44,575 nt of DNA from Microcaldota archaeon (GCA_021834785.1 JAKBRJ010000004.1:1-44575), one strand, 5' to 3'; shown: positions 7,857-17,671, counted from the stretch's first letter. Program-made: numbers and translations. Notes: generated by a model from the letters alone, not told the origin.

Positions 7857-9326
7857 CTACCACATATTTTTCCTAGACCTTAGCCAATCAATTTCGTTCC
7901 TGTAGAGTTCTGAAAGCGTTTTTATTTCGAGCTTATTGAACATCAGCCTATCCAGGCCTCCTCCCCACGCAAGGACATTCTTTTTTATGCCCAGCGCCCC
8001 TGTTATTTCATCCCTTATGACTCCGCCCCCGCAGAGCTCAATCCAGTCATTGAGTTTTTTGTCGAAATAATGCACTTCCAATCCCGGCTCGACGAAGGGA
8101 AAATAGGCAGGTTTTATCCTGACCTTCATGCCCAGCTGAGCGTAGAACTCCTTAAGCGTATATACAAGGTGTGAAAGCCCAATGCCCTCGCCTACTATTA
8201 TGCCATCGTATTGGTACAGTTCTGCAAGGTGCTTGTAGTCAAGGCTCTCGTTCCTGAACACCTTCCCTATGGAAAATATTTTCATAGGGTATTGCATGTT
8301 TTCCATGCCTGCTAGTTTCTGCATGTAATGCGCAGATACTACTGTCGTATGCGTCCTGAGCAATGCCTGCTTTGCAAGTTTCTCATTCCATGTACGGTTC
8401 CATGCCTTCTTATGCATGCGCCTTACTTTGGACAGTAATTCTATATCGTCTATATCTATCTCATTGGGGTTTGATAGAAAGAATGTATCCTGCATTTCTC
8501 TGGTGGGATGATCCTGCGGCGAGAAAAGGACATCGAAATCCCAGAATGCCGAATCTATAATCGGTCCTGTGCCTTCTATAAAGCCCATGCGCAGCCATAT
8601 ATCCCGTATATTGTTTATGAATTCGTGCACAGGATGAAGCCTTGCCGGATAGACCTTGACTGACGGTGCATCAACATTGTATGGCCTGAACCTCTTTCCT
8701 TTCCACCATCCGTTAGTTATTATATCCCGAGTCAATGTGCTTATGCTGCTTATGCCTGAGTCGGAACTGGCTAGCTCCATGCCTATATCTGTAATGGCGA
8801 CGCTTTTTATTTCATTATAAGATTTTATCTCAAACAGCTTGCGTTTCTTCGAAAGCGTGTCAGCGTCCTGCCCTGCCTTTGACAGTATGCCGTCAATATC
8901 TGCAGCGTTGGCGTTTGACAGCGTATTGAGAAGTTCCCTGTAGCTATAATTGTCGTTCGACACTATGTCCCTGCCCTTTTCCGAAAGCACCACAAAGCTA
9001 TTATCTATCAATATCCAGCCGTTCTTTTTGGCCCATATGAATCCAATGTCATCGCTGCATTCATTCACGCTAAGCCTGCCTCTTTTTGCAACGGCTTTTA
9101 TAAATCGCTCCTCAGGAAACTCCTTCAGGCATTCCTTGCCTTCATCGCTCAAAATGCATTCCAATTGCCTGGTTCTTTCAACACGTATCGCATTCCTTTC
9201 GGCCAAGGATTCTACCGCCCACATTATCTGGTCGTTGCCCAGGCCCAAAATGTTGCGAATATCCTCAAGCGTCGCATCTCCGTGCTCCCTAAGGTATGCC
9301 AATAGCTTTATTTCGTATTCATGCAA
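7857..9326 (-). CDS. pheS: Phenylalanine-tRNA ligase alpha subunit
   Basis: Catalytic class II aaRS chain, 489 aa, the typical archaeal length. The N-terminal ~190 residues are winged-helix tRNA-binding repeats (LEDIRNILGLGNDQIMWAVESL). Motif 2 is seen in FRNESLDYKHLAELYQYDG, and motif 3 in NVLAWGGGLDRLMF at the C-terminus. The phenylalanine pocket region FPFVEPGLEVHYF and ELCGGGVIRDEI are also present. GGTGGAG precedes the ATG at 9326 by about seven bases. It stands directly before pheT and 14 bases after a membrane protein gene. Confidence 0.97.
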   Translation of the reverse strand: MHEYEIKLLAYLREHGDATLEDIRNILGLGNDQIMWAVESLAERNAIRVERTRQLECILSDEGKECLKEFPEERFIKAVAKRGRLSVNECSDDIGFIWAKKNGWILIDNSFVVLSEKGRDIVSNDNYSYRELLNTLSNANAADIDGILSKAGQDADTLSKKRKLFEIKSYNEIKSVAITDIGMELASSDSGISSISTLTRDIITNGWWKGKRFRPYNVDAPSVKVYPARLHPVHEFINNIRDIWLRMGFIEGTGPIIDSAFWDFDVLFSPQDHPTREMQDTFFLSNPNEIDIDDIELLSKVRRMHKKAWNRTWNEKLAKQALLRTHTTVVSAHYMQKLAGMENMQYPMKIFSIGKVFRNESLDYKHLAELYQYDGIIVGEGIGLSHLVYTLKEFYAQLGMKVRIKPAYFPFVEPGLEVHYFDKKLNDWIELCGGGVIRDEITGALGIKKNVLAWGGGLDRLMFNKLEIKTLSELYRNEIDWLRSRKNMW

Positions 9327-9340
9327 GGGACTCCACCGCT

Positions 9341-10120
9341 CTACCTAGACGCTCTCAAATACGCGTAAACTATAAAGGCAAGTATGACGACTCCTATGAG
9401 CATATATGAAAATATGCCCAGCGCGGAATACACGCCCGTGAAGAAATCTGTTACCTCCTGCTGCAGGGTCTCGGTAATCTTGAACGCCAATGTGAACTTA
9501 GAAAGAGGCTCGCCCTCAAACCATGAAAACTTCGTAACATTCGGGTAGCCTGAAGATATGCCCTTCGTAGGTGCATCGGGCAGCGGGTATATTGATGTCA
9601 GCAATGCCCCATTTGGCAGTAATATATTCAAGGTTGTATTTTGGGGGAGAGCTTCGCCGCTTGCAACATGTTCAAAATTGAAGACGCTGTCATTGAATGA
9701 ATATTCAAAAACTCTGGGTGATATCTGTTTTACGTCTGTAACGTTTTTAACGCTATAAGACATCAACAGGTATGCCGTTCCGCTGTTGTATGATTTTATC
9801 AACGGCCCTGGAAGGAATTTGAAGTTGTATACTCCTGACTTAGGGTTAATTATATGCTGCACCAGATATGGCCCTATGAGAGATTGCCATGTGCTTAATG
9901 TAAGATTCAATGCTATCCTATCGGTTTCATAAGAATTTAGGGATGTATTGCTTACTGCAACTGTGAGCAGTTCAGTTACTGAAGCACTTGTATTGGTATT
10001 TAGGGTAACCGTGGTGTTCAGATTTGTTACCGTATAAGACGCATTAGCTATGCCAATGCCATATATAAACATAAGCCCAAGCACTATAGCACAGAACGCC
10101 GCGGCTTTATGGGTATCCAA
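9341..10120 (-). CDS. Exported protein with N-terminal signal and C-terminal membrane anchor (259 aa)
   Basis: Residues 7-27 are a signal peptide or anchor (AAAFCAIVLGLMFIYGIGIANA). Residues about 28-225 are beta-rich with many N-x-S/T sequons, indicating an extracytoplasmic domain. A hydrophobic helix near the C-terminus (SYMLIGVVILAFIVYAYL) is followed by a basic stop-transfer RASR. This is a surface-exposed type I membrane protein. I do not recognise a family. The TTG start has GAGGTT six bases upstream. It is transcribed ahead of pheST with a 14-base gap, and the AT-rich region at 10121-10325 holds divergent promoters for it and the TRAM gene. Confidence 0.75.
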   Translation of the reverse strand: MDTHKAAAFCAIVLGLMFIYGIGIANASYTVTNLNTTVTLNTNTSASVTELLTVAVSNTSLNSYETDRIALNLTLSTWQSLIGPYLVQHIINPKSGVYNFKFLPGPLIKSYNSGTAYLLMSYSVKNVTDVKQISPRVFEYSFNDSVFNFEHVASGEALPQNTTLNILLPNGALLTSIYPLPDAPTKGISSGYPNVTKFSWFEGEPLSKFTLAFKITETLQQEVTDFFTGVYSALGIFSYMLIGVVILAFIVYAYLRASR

Positions 10121-10325
10121 TATAAAAACCTCAATTATCTTTTACTAAGCAATAATAAATAGATTTTGTTTGCTTCTAAAATATAAAAGAACAGCAGTCA
10201 AACTGCGCACTTCGCTGCAGATGTAAAAAGCACAGGAACAGAAGATTTTTAAAGGCTAATATACTTAATTAAAGTATATACGGAGTAAAGCTAATGGCTG
10301 ATTCTACGTATGAGCGAAAGATCTA

Positions 10326-10634
10326 ATGTCAGATGAAAGTTTCGGAGAAGATTCGGGAAATGAACATGGATATGGGAGGAATCATGGCAAAGGCCATGAA
10401 AGAAGGGAGCACGGGGGAGGCATGCATATAAAGTCGTCATACTTTATGCAGAAACCTGTAAAAGCTGGAGACGAAGTCGAGGTCACTATAGAGGCTGTTG
10501 CATCTAAGGGCGACGGAATAGCAAAAGTCAACGGATTTGTAGTTTTCGTGAAAGGCGCAAAGCAGGGCGAGAAAGTAAAGATAAGGATAACCGATGTAAA
10601 GGCAAGGTTTGCGATAGGGGAGCTCGTGCAGTGA
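10326..10634 (+). CDS. TRAM-domain RNA-binding protein (102 aa)
   Basis: Residues 43-102 are a TRAM domain (KAGDEVEVTIEAVASKGDGI ... GFVVFVKGAKQGEKVKIRI), a small OB-like RNA-binding fold. In archaea, stand-alone TRAM proteins bind RNA and can act as RNA chaperones. Residues 1-35 are a flexible Gly/His/Glu-rich head. The start is ATG 10326; a TATA-like TTTTTAAAGG lies at 10246-10255. It is a stand-alone gene upstream of valS. A second TRAM gene occurs at 26567, so at least two paralogues are in this window. Confidence 0.85.
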   Translation: MSDESFGEDSGNEHGYGRNHGKGHERREHGGGMHIKSSYFMQKPVKAGDEVEVTIEAVASKGDGIAKVNGFVVFVKGAKQGEKVKIRITDVKARFAIGELVQ

Positions 10635-10747
10635 TGCCGAGTTTTCCATTCATCTTTTCTTACGGTTAAACCTTTTCAAGATAAATGCTTAATAACTAAG
10701 CAGGAAATATATATTGCAATATACTGCCTGCTTATCGGTGCTTAATC

Positions 10748-13186
10748 ATGTATGATCCAAAGACTGAAGAGAAATGGAACGATTATTGGGAAAAAAGCGA
10801 TATCTTTCTGTTTGACGATAAAGATGACAAAAAGCCGCTATACGTGATAGATACCCCGCCGCCAAATACTACGGGGGACCTGCACATGGGCCAGGCATTT
10901 TGGGTATCATACATAGACGCTATTGCGCGATACAAGCATATGAAGGGGTATAACGTGTTGTATCCCCAGGGGTGGGATACGCAGGGCTTTCCAGTCGAAC
11001 TTCAAGTAGAAAAGAAGTTTGGAAAGGAGATGCCCCGTGATGAATTCTATAAGAAATGCACGGAATTTGCAACTGCTAATCTCGCATCCATGAAGGCGCA
11101 GATGAGGCTTTTAGGTGCGTCATTTGATGAACGCCTTGAATACATAACAATGTCTAGCAGCTACAGGTCGAAGATACAGCTTTCGTTGCTGCTCATGTAT
11201 GAAAAGCACATGCTATACCGAGCCGAGCACCCTGTAGAATGGTGCCCGCACTGCAATTCATCTATTGCACGGGAGGAGCTCACTGATGTAACTGAAGATA
11301 CACAACTCAATTACATAGAATTCGCAATAAAATCGAAAGATCATCCTGCAATATTGATAGCTACTACAAGGCCTGAACTGCTTCATGCATGCGTAGCCAT
11401 AGCCGTAAATCCGGACGACGAAAGATATTCAAAGCTGGTTGGCAAAGAGGCAGATGTGCCTATTTTTGGCTCCCATGTGAAGATAATTTCAGACGCTTCA
11501 GTTGACAAGGAATTCGGGACAGGCGCCGAAATGGTTTGCACGTTCGGCGATAAGGACGACATCACAATGTTCTACAAGCACAAGCTGAACATGATAAATT
11601 CGATTGACCAGAACGGTTTGCTCAAGAACGCCGGCAAGTTTTCAGGCCTTGGGATAAAAGAAGCAAGGGCTGCAATACTGGAAGAACTTTCATCAAAAAA
11701 TGTGCTTAAAAAACAGGAGAAAATAACCCACAGCGTAAAGCTGCATGACAAATGCTCTACTAAAATAGAGCTTATATCATCAATGCAGTGGTTTGTCAAA
11801 AGCAAGGAGTACGCGGAGCGCATAAAGGAACAGGCAAAGCAGATCAAATGGAATCCTGAATTTGCCATACAGAGGCTTTACGATTGGGCAGATTATATAG
11901 AATGGGATTGGAACATATCGAGGAACAGGGTATTCGGCACGCCGATACCATTCTGGTACTGCAATTCATGCGGCGAGATTGTGCCTCCGGAAAAAAACCA
12001 TCTTCCAGTGAATCCTGCAATGGAGATACCTCCGACGGACACCTGCCCGAAATGCAAGTCGCATGATATAATCGGCGAGCAGGCTACATGCGATGTATGG
12101 GTCGACTCTTCTATAACTCCTCTAATAATAGCAGGTTGGCCGGATAACAAAGAACTTTTGAAAAGGGCGTTTCCCGCATCATTAAGGATGCAGGGCAGCG
12201 ACATAATACGCACATGGGCTTTTTATACGATACTGCGGACGTGGGCGTTGGATGGCAATAAGCCATTTGAAAACATGATCATAAACGGCATGGTGCTTGA
12301 TGCAAGCGGCAAGGAGATGCACAAGAGCGAGGGCAATGGCGTATATTTGATGGATTTGATAAACAAGTACTCTATAGATTCAGTAAGGCTCTGGGTTGCT
12401 TTGAGCGGAGGCGCAGGCAAAGACAAGCCATTTTCATATGAAGAATTGGATTTTGCAAAGAGCTTCATAATAAAGATATACAATTCATCGCTCTTCATAA
12501 AGAATGCAATTGCAGATGCCAAACCCGTAACTGCGGAGCCACATGATTCATTCAATGTATTCGACATATGGATAATGAATAGGCTGAACAGCGTAATAAG
12601 TGAAGTCGACAAAAATTATGCCGATACCGACCTTTATAATGCCATGGGCATAGCGGTAAATTTCTTCTGGCACGAGTTCTGCGATTATTACATAGAGAAT
12701 GTCAAGCACAGGATTTACTCCAAAGAAAAAGGCATGCAGAAGAGCAGGGATGCAGCCATATACACGCTAATGCATGTATTGTCATCATCGTTAAGGCTCC
12801 TTGCTCCAGTTATGCCGCACGTTTCAGAGGAGATAAATTCGTTCTTCAAAAGCACGAGCATATTTCAGGAAGAATTCCCTAAATCTGTGAAGCAGGAATC
12901 CAAAGCAGACTACGTAATAAACGGCCTTATATTCAAGAGTGCGCTGGTCGATGTGGATTATGAATCTGCCGGCAACATGCTCAACAAGGTAATAAGCGAT
13001 ATCAGGAAGGAAAAAGCACAGCACAGGATAGCCTTAAACAAGCCGATAAAGCGAATTAATATAAATGTTCCTGCGGAATATTATAACGCAGTTAAGGTCG
13101 CACTCGGCGACATAAAGGAGATATGCAAAGCCGAGCAAGTTGAAGAAAAATCAAGCGACAATTATTCTGTTTCAATAGAGGTGTGA
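10748..13186 (+). CDS. valS: Valine-tRNA ligase
   Basis: Class I aaRS that charges tRNA-Val, 812 aa. The Rossmann start PPPNTTGDLHMGQAF carries HMGQ in place of HIGH. The CP1 editing domain holds TTRPELLHA, and a Zn-binding pair reads WCPHCNSS. The second signature is EMHKSEGN in place of KMSKS. The anticodon-binding helical domain (RLLAPVMPHVSEEI) follows, and the chain ends without a long coiled-coil tail. ATG 10748 has GGTG seven bases upstream. The family call as ValS rather than IleS rests on the GWDTQGFPVE block and the overall length. Confidence 0.93.
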   Translation: MYDPKTEEKWNDYWEKSDIFLFDDKDDKKPLYVIDTPPPNTTGDLHMGQAFWVSYIDAIARYKHMKGYNVLYPQGWDTQGFPVELQVEKKFGKEMPRDEFYKKCTEFATANLASMKAQMRLLGASFDERLEYITMSSSYRSKIQLSLLLMYEKHMLYRAEHPVEWCPHCNSSIAREELTDVTEDTQLNYIEFAIKSKDHPAILIATTRPELLHACVAIAVNPDDERYSKLVGKEADVPIFGSHVKIISDASVDKEFGTGAEMVCTFGDKDDITMFYKHKLNMINSIDQNGLLKNAGKFSGLGIKEARAAILEELSSKNVLKKQEKITHSVKLHDKCSTKIELISSMQWFVKSKEYAERIKEQAKQIKWNPEFAIQRLYDWADYIEWDWNISRNRVFGTPIPFWYCNSCGEIVPPEKNHLPVNPAMEIPPTDTCPKCKSHDIIGEQATCDVWVDSSITPLIIAGWPDNKELLKRAFPASLRMQGSDIIRTWAFYTILRTWALDGNKPFENMIINGMVLDASGKEMHKSEGNGVYLMDLINKYSIDSVRLWVALSGGAGKDKPFSYEELDFAKSFIIKIYNSSLFIKNAIADAKPVTAEPHDSFNVFDIWIMNRLNSVISEVDKNYADTDLYNAMGIAVNFFWHEFCDYYIENVKHRIYSKEKGMQKSRDAAIYTLMHVLSSSLRLLAPVMPHVSEEINSFFKSTSIFQEEFPKSVKQESKADYVINGLIFKSALVDVDYESAGNMLNKVISDIRKEKAQHRIALNKPIKRININVPAEYYNAVKVALGDIKEICKAEQVEEKSSDNYSVSIEV

Positions 13187-13246
13187 TTTTATAAGGCATT
13201 AGTCCTATCGCACCAAACATGTATTAAATGATTATGAGTGTGTTTA

Positions 13247-13708
13247 ATGGCAAGATTGCATACAAAAAGGCACGGCAAGGCTAAATCAAGGAAGCCTATG
13301 CCTGAAAATTCTGAAGCTCCACAAATGAAGGGCGCAGACATAGAAAAACTCATAGTTGACTATTCAAAGCAGGGCATGAAGCCGGCTATGATAGGCGAGA
13401 CGCTAAAGCGCGAGCACAGCGTCAAATACCTGAAGCAAGCATTAGGCAAACGCATGGGCAAGGTATTGGAGGATAACGATGTGCACAGCACAATACCATA
13501 TGACCTGCTAGACCTTATGTCAAAGGCAGTTAATATGCACAAGCATATGGATTCCAATAAGCAGGACATCCACAACCGCATAAGGCTTGGAAGGATAGAA
13601 GCAAAGATATGGAGGCTTACTAAATATTACATAAGGACAGGCAAGCTGCCAGCTGGATGGAGATATAACGCCAAGCAGGCTGAGCTGATAATAAGAGGAA
13701 GGGCGTAA
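13247..13708 (+). CDS. rps15: Small-subunit ribosomal protein uS15 (archaeal S15/S13e)
   Basis: 153 aa. It begins MARLHTKRHGKAKSRKP, the canonical archaeal/eukaryotic uS15 start with an N-terminal extension. The S15 helical core (YDLLDLMSKAVNMHKHMDSNKQD ... GRIEAKIWRLTKYYIRTGKLP) binds 16S rRNA helices 20-22. I chose ATG 13247, because GAGTG lies six bases upstream and the protein then starts in the family-typical way; an in-frame GTG at 13238 is inside that site. It is followed by eS1 after 4 bases, a common archaeal pairing. Confidence 0.95.
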   Translation: MARLHTKRHGKAKSRKPMPENSEAPQMKGADIEKLIVDYSKQGMKPAMIGETLKREHSVKYLKQALGKRMGKVLEDNDVHSTIPYDLLDLMSKAVNMHKHMDSNKQDIHNRIRLGRIEAKIWRLTKYYIRTGKLPAGWRYNAKQAELIIRGRA

Positions 13709-13712
13709 TTAG

Positions 13713-14276
13713 ATGGCTTTACAAAAAACAGACAAGTGGAAGACCAAGAAATGGTTCACGGTATACGCACCGAAGGCATTCAACGAGATGCAGATCGGTG
13801 AGATACCTGCGAACGATGGAAGTGCCGTCATAGGGAGAAGGATAAAAGTCGGACTTAATACACTGACAAATAACCCATCTAATGCGTATACCAACGTATT
13901 CCTAAAGATTGTAGACGTAAACGGCGAAGCTGCACATACGAAATTCGTAAGGATGGAACAGTTATACGGTTACCTGAGATCATTAATAAGGAGATACAGA
14001 AGCATATCCGATGCGGTAATACCCGTTACAAGCAAGGATAATCAGAGCATGGTGTTCAAGGTCATAGTAGTTACCAGGGAGCGCACCGCGCATACCCGGT
14101 TAATGGGCATGAGGAAAGAGATGAAGGAGCACATAGAGGCATTTGCAAAGGAAAACGATTCAAACGCCATGATAAGCGCAGTTATAGGGGGTAAATTGCA
14201 ATCAGAACTTTCTGCAAAACTTAAGCATATAGCTTCAATAAACAAGGTAGAAGTCAAGAAACTTGAGATAAAGTGA
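13713..14276 (+). CDS. rps3ae: Small-subunit ribosomal protein eS1 (S3Ae)
   Basis: 187 aa. The start DKWKTKKWFTVYAPKAFNEMQIGEIPA is the hallmark of eS1/S3Ae, and the middle holds YTNVFLKIVDVNGEAAHTKFVRMEQLYGYLRSLIRR. It sits on the platform of the 30S subunit. It is co-transcribed with uS15 (4-base gap). It is slightly shorter than typical at the C-terminus but otherwise ordinary. Confidence 0.95.
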   Translation: MALQKTDKWKTKKWFTVYAPKAFNEMQIGEIPANDGSAVIGRRIKVGLNTLTNNPSNAYTNVFLKIVDVNGEAAHTKFVRMEQLYGYLRSLIRRYRSISDAVIPVTSKDNQSMVFKVIVVTRERTAHTRLMGMRKEMKEHIEAFAKENDSNAMISAVIGGKLQSELSAKLKHIASINKVEVKKLEIK

Positions 14277-14358
14277 AGCTATTCATATCTCAAGGCAGAA
14301 GATTTTCCGGCATATGAATCTCGCTTTTAAGGCACATATAAAGCACTTTATAAACAGG

Positions 14359-14715
14359 CTAGCTGATACCGACTACTATAAGCCCAAATGTTATAACCAG
14401 CACGCCAATCCACCTCAACAAAGGTATATTTTCTAGCAGGACTGTAGCTGCGAGTATTACTGCAATTATGTAGCTCAACCCACCTATGCTATAAGCCCAG
14501 CTCAAATGGACCTTGCTCAATGCATAAAAATAGAACAGCGTAGATATTCCATATGCTATGATGCCCATGGCAAATACTGCTGCAGTTAAAATAAGCGTAT
14601 GCTCCAACGATATCGAGTATTTGAACAACACTTGGCCGATTGCGCCAAGTGTGGTTGACACTATTAAAAGCCCCAAGCTTTCTCTCTTCAAATTGCTCTT
14701 CATCTGCTCTTTCAT
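14359..14715 (-). CDS. Small EmrE/EamA-like membrane transporter subunit
   Basis: 118 aa with four hydrophobic helices, the size and layout of small multidrug resistance (SMR) or single-repeat DMT proteins. Helix segments start near residues 10, 38, 70 and 97. The motif GISTLFYFYALSKVHLSWAYSIGGLSYI in the middle is SMR-like. It follows a paralogous gene after 21 bases, so the two probably form a heterodimer in the membrane. The substrate is unknown. Confidence 0.8.
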   Translation of the reverse strand: MKEQMKSNLKRESLGLLIVSTTLGAIGQVLFKYSISLEHTLILTAAVFAMGIIAYGISTLFYFYALSKVHLSWAYSIGGLSYIIAVILAATVLLENIPLLRWIGVLVITFGLIVVGIS

Positions 14716-14736
14716 GGCTATTGCCTTTTCAATTTT

Positions 14737-15099
14737 TCAATGATAGGATAATGCTATGGCTACTATTCCTATAAAGATTACAAGTATGCCTACTGCCCTG
14801 GCTGGTGAAATTCTCTCGTCAAGAAATTTGTATGACAAAATGGCTATGAATATGAAACTGCTTGCAAATACGGGGTAGACTACCGAAAGGGGTGCCTTGG
14901 AGAGCGCATATATGTATATGATAAAACTTATTCCATACCCTGCAAGTCCTGTGAGTATAATCCTGTCATTGAGGATCATCCTTGTCAGATGCATCATGTT
15001 GTATACCTTGATGTTTAACCTCTTTTTGAAAAGCAGTTGCGATGCGGATGCTATCAAGGCGGCAATAAGTGTTATAAATATAACTAAGTATATAATCAC
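14737..15099 (-). CDS. Small EmrE/EamA-like membrane transporter subunit
   Basis: 120 aa with four hydrophobic helices. It contains GYGISFIIYIYALSKAPLSVVYPVFASSFI and a final helix, LVIFIGIVAIALSY, and is clearly paralogous to the gene downstream. The start is GTG 15099, with GGTG five bases upstream. It is the first gene of a two-gene unit that diverges from 15121. It resembles paired SMR systems in which each subunit takes a fixed orientation in the membrane; drug or lipid-precursor export is possible. Confidence 0.8.
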   Translation of the reverse strand: MIIYLVIFITLIAALIASASQLLFKKRLNIKVYNMMHLTRMILNDRIILTGLAGYGISFIIYIYALSKAPLSVVYPVFASSFIFIAILSYKFLDERISPARAVGILVIFIGIVAIALSYH

Positions 15100-15120
15100 A
15101 TAACCACCAACGATGATTCC

Positions 15121-15420
15121 ATGGCAAGCAGAAACATAAACGACAAGCTTTCGTTGTTTGTACTCTCCCCGGCTACAATAATCTTTGCTATATTATCGAT
15201 AGCCATATTTATATATTATGGGGCTAAAGGTCTATTCTACACATCCGTTTTCATAACAATAATCGTGGGGATATTAAATGCATGGTCAATATCGCGCATA
15301 GATGCAAATGCGGAAAACATGCAGCCCCCAAAAGTTCTCATTAAAAAGGCCGCGAAGCGCAAGGCGGCAAGAAGGCATCTTAGTACGATGGGCAAAGCAC
15401 GAAGGAAAATAAAAAGGTAA
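15121..15420 (+). CDS. Small membrane protein with basic tail (99 aa)
   Basis: Two hydrophobic segments (about residues 14-33 and 36-55) are followed by a strongly basic C-terminus (KKAAKRKAARRHL ... GKARRKIKR). With both helices crossing, the basic tail would face the cytoplasm and could touch RNA or DNA. I do not recognise the family. The ATG has GATG five bases upstream. It ends 4 bases before topA, so the two are co-transcribed. Confidence 0.65.
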   Translation: MASRNINDKLSLFVLSPATIIFAILSIAIFIYYGAKGLFYTSVFITIIVGILNAWSISRIDANAENMQPPKVLIKKAAKRKAARRHLSTMGKARRKIKR

Positions 15421-15424
15421 TGCT

Positions 15425-17671
15425 ATGAGCACTCTCATAATTGCAGAAAAGCCAAGCGTAGCGTTGCGCATAGCTATTTCATTGGGCGACGGGAAACAAA
15501 AAAAGGTGTCAAAGGGCCGCGCGAGCTATTACACCTTTGAAAAGGGCGGCAAAAAATTGTACGTCGCTGCTGCCGTGGGCCATCTATTTACGTTGAAACA
15601 GACCAGTAAGGAGTACAAATATCCTGTTTTTGAGATAGATTGGGCTCCTTCATATTCTGTTGGCAAAAATGCGCTTTATACTAAAGAATACTTGGATATG
15701 CTTATAGAAGTATCAAAGAACTGTGACTCTTTCATAAATGCATGCGATTTTGATATAGAAGGCACAGTGATAGGCACGAATATAATAAAAGAGCTGACAA
15801 AGAAGAGCGTAAAGGACCTGGCCAAAACATCGTTGAGGATGAAATATTCTACTACTACTGCAAAGGATCTGCAGGAATCATATGCATCTCTGATGCCGTT
15901 GGACCTCAATAATTTTTACGCCGGAGAGACAAGGCACAAACTTGATTGGCTATGGGGCATAAATTTTAGCAGGGCTCTGACGTCCGCTATAGGCTATTCC
16001 GTTGCAAGGGCCCCGTTAAGCATCGGAAGAGTGCAGGGCCCCACATTGGCCATGCTCTCCAAGCGCGAAATCGAGATAAGCGAATTCAAGCCAAGGCCTT
16101 TCTGGAGGGTTAATGCAATGCTAAAAGGGACCGAATTCGCAAATTCAAGAGGCGACATGTTTGAGAAAGAATTGGCGGACAATGCCTATGCTGAAACCGA
16201 ACGGAACAAGGATAAAATGCGTGTGGGCGATATAGAGGTAAACGAAGAATACAAGCGCCCTCCTCCTCCATTCGATTTGACCACCCTGCAGCTGGAAGCA
16301 AGCCGCGCGCTGCACATGGACCCGTCTCTTACGCTTTCACTTGCCCAAGCGCTTTATGAAAGATCATACATCTCATATCCAAGGACATCGTCGCAGAAGC
16401 TACCTCAGTCACTTGGCCTTCCGAAGATCATAGAAGACATATCAAGGAATCCTGATTACAAAGACATTGCATCGCTGCTCCTCAGGGAACGCAGGTTCAA
16501 ACCTGCCGAAGGCAAAAAGGACGACGAAGCTCATCCATCCATATTCCCTACTGGCGAAACGCCGAAGGCGCTTTCGCAGCAAGAGGCAAGGCTATATGAT
16601 CTGATAACGCGAAGGTTCCTTTCATGCTTTGCGCCCGATGCAAAAATGTCAAGGATGAAGGTCAGTGTATTGGCAGGCGCGGAAAAGTACTCTGCATCTG
16701 GCATGCATATAATGGAAAGCGGCTGGCTCGACTATTATAAATATGCAAGGCTGGAAGACAAGACACTGCCTGAATTTATGAAAGGCGAATCATTAAAGGC
16801 AGAGGCAATAGAATTAAAGCCGCTTGAAACGCAACCTCCTCGAAGATACACCAAGGCTGGCGTGATATCGGAACTGGAGAAGCGCGGGCTCGGCACAAAG
16901 GCCACAAGGGCGAACATTATAGATACGCTATTCAAAAGGAATTATATAGAAGGCGCGAGCATAAAGGTAACTACGTTCGGTCTTTCTGTGTATAATGCGC
17001 TATCACATAACTGCAATATGATAATAGACGAAACGACGACAAGGAAGCTTGAAGACGATATGGAGCTCATAAGCAAAGGGAAAAAGACTGAACAGGAAGT
17101 AATATCTGAAGGTAAAGCAATGCTTGTTGAAGCGCTTGGCATATTCGATAAGAACAAAAATGAAATAGGCAAGGAGATGAAGGTGAGTTTCACGCAGACT
17201 ACAATACTGGGCATATGCCCTAAAGATGGCGGCAACCTGATAATAAGAAAGTCAAGATTCGGGAAACAGTTTGTAGCTTGCTCAAACTACCCAAAATGCA
17301 CCAATACCTATTCATTGCCGCAGAATGCAAAAATAGAACCTACGGGAAGGGTGTGCGAACACTGCAAAACTCCTGTGATAAAAGTTATAAGGAGGGCAAA
17401 GAGGCCTTTTGAAATGGACCTGGATCCGAACTGCATTACTAAGGATGCGATGAAGAAAGCAATGGAACAGCGCAATATTGCGAGGGCTGCAAAAGAAGAA
17501 TCATTAAAATCCGCTCAAGAAGGAAACGCCGCGGAATCCAAACCTTCCAAATCAGTCCATGCCAAAGACGCAGGCAAACAAAAAACAAGCCAGAACCCCA
17601 AGGCAAAGCCAAAGAAACCTAAAAAGGCGCATCCTAAGAGCAGCATAAAGAAGCAAAAGGCGAAGCAATGA
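15425..17671 (+). CDS. topA: DNA topoisomerase I (type IA)
   Basis: 748 aa; relaxes negatively supercoiled DNA. The TOPRIM domain starts at LIIAEKPSVALRIA and carries the metal-binding DxDxE as CDFDIEGT (about residue 117). The catalytic tyrosine is about Y318 in YISYPRTSS. A topoisomerase C4 zinc ribbon (CPKDGG ... ACSNYPKC) lies near residue 598, and a partial second one (CEHCKTP) near 645. The last ~70 residues are a Lys/Ala/Pro-rich tail, probably a DNA-binding extension. AGGTA precedes the ATG. It overlaps trmI by 4 bases (ATGA), so translation is coupled. Confidence 0.95.
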   Translation: MSTLIIAEKPSVALRIAISLGDGKQKKVSKGRASYYTFEKGGKKLYVAAAVGHLFTLKQTSKEYKYPVFEIDWAPSYSVGKNALYTKEYLDMLIEVSKNCDSFINACDFDIEGTVIGTNIIKELTKKSVKDLAKTSLRMKYSTTTAKDLQESYASLMPLDLNNFYAGETRHKLDWLWGINFSRALTSAIGYSVARAPLSIGRVQGPTLAMLSKREIEISEFKPRPFWRVNAMLKGTEFANSRGDMFEKELADNAYAETERNKDKMRVGDIEVNEEYKRPPPPFDLTTLQLEASRALHMDPSLTLSLAQALYERSYISYPRTSSQKLPQSLGLPKIIEDISRNPDYKDIASLLLRERRFKPAEGKKDDEAHPSIFPTGETPKALSQQEARLYDLITRRFLSCFAPDAKMSRMKVSVLAGAEKYSASGMHIMESGWLDYYKYARLEDKTLPEFMKGESLKAEAIELKPLETQPPRRYTKAGVISELEKRGLGTKATRANIIDTLFKRNYIEGASIKVTTFGLSVYNALSHNCNMIIDETTTRKLEDDMELISKGKKTEQEVISEGKAMLVEALGIFDKNKNEIGKEMKVSFTQTTILGICPKDGGNLIIRKSRFGKQFVACSNYPKCTNTYSLPQNAKIEPTGRVCEHCKTPVIKVIRRAKRPFEMDLDPNCITKDAMKKAMEQRNIARAAKEESLKSAQEGNAAESKPSKSVHAKDAGKQKTSQNPKAKPKKPKKAHPKSSIKKQKAKQ

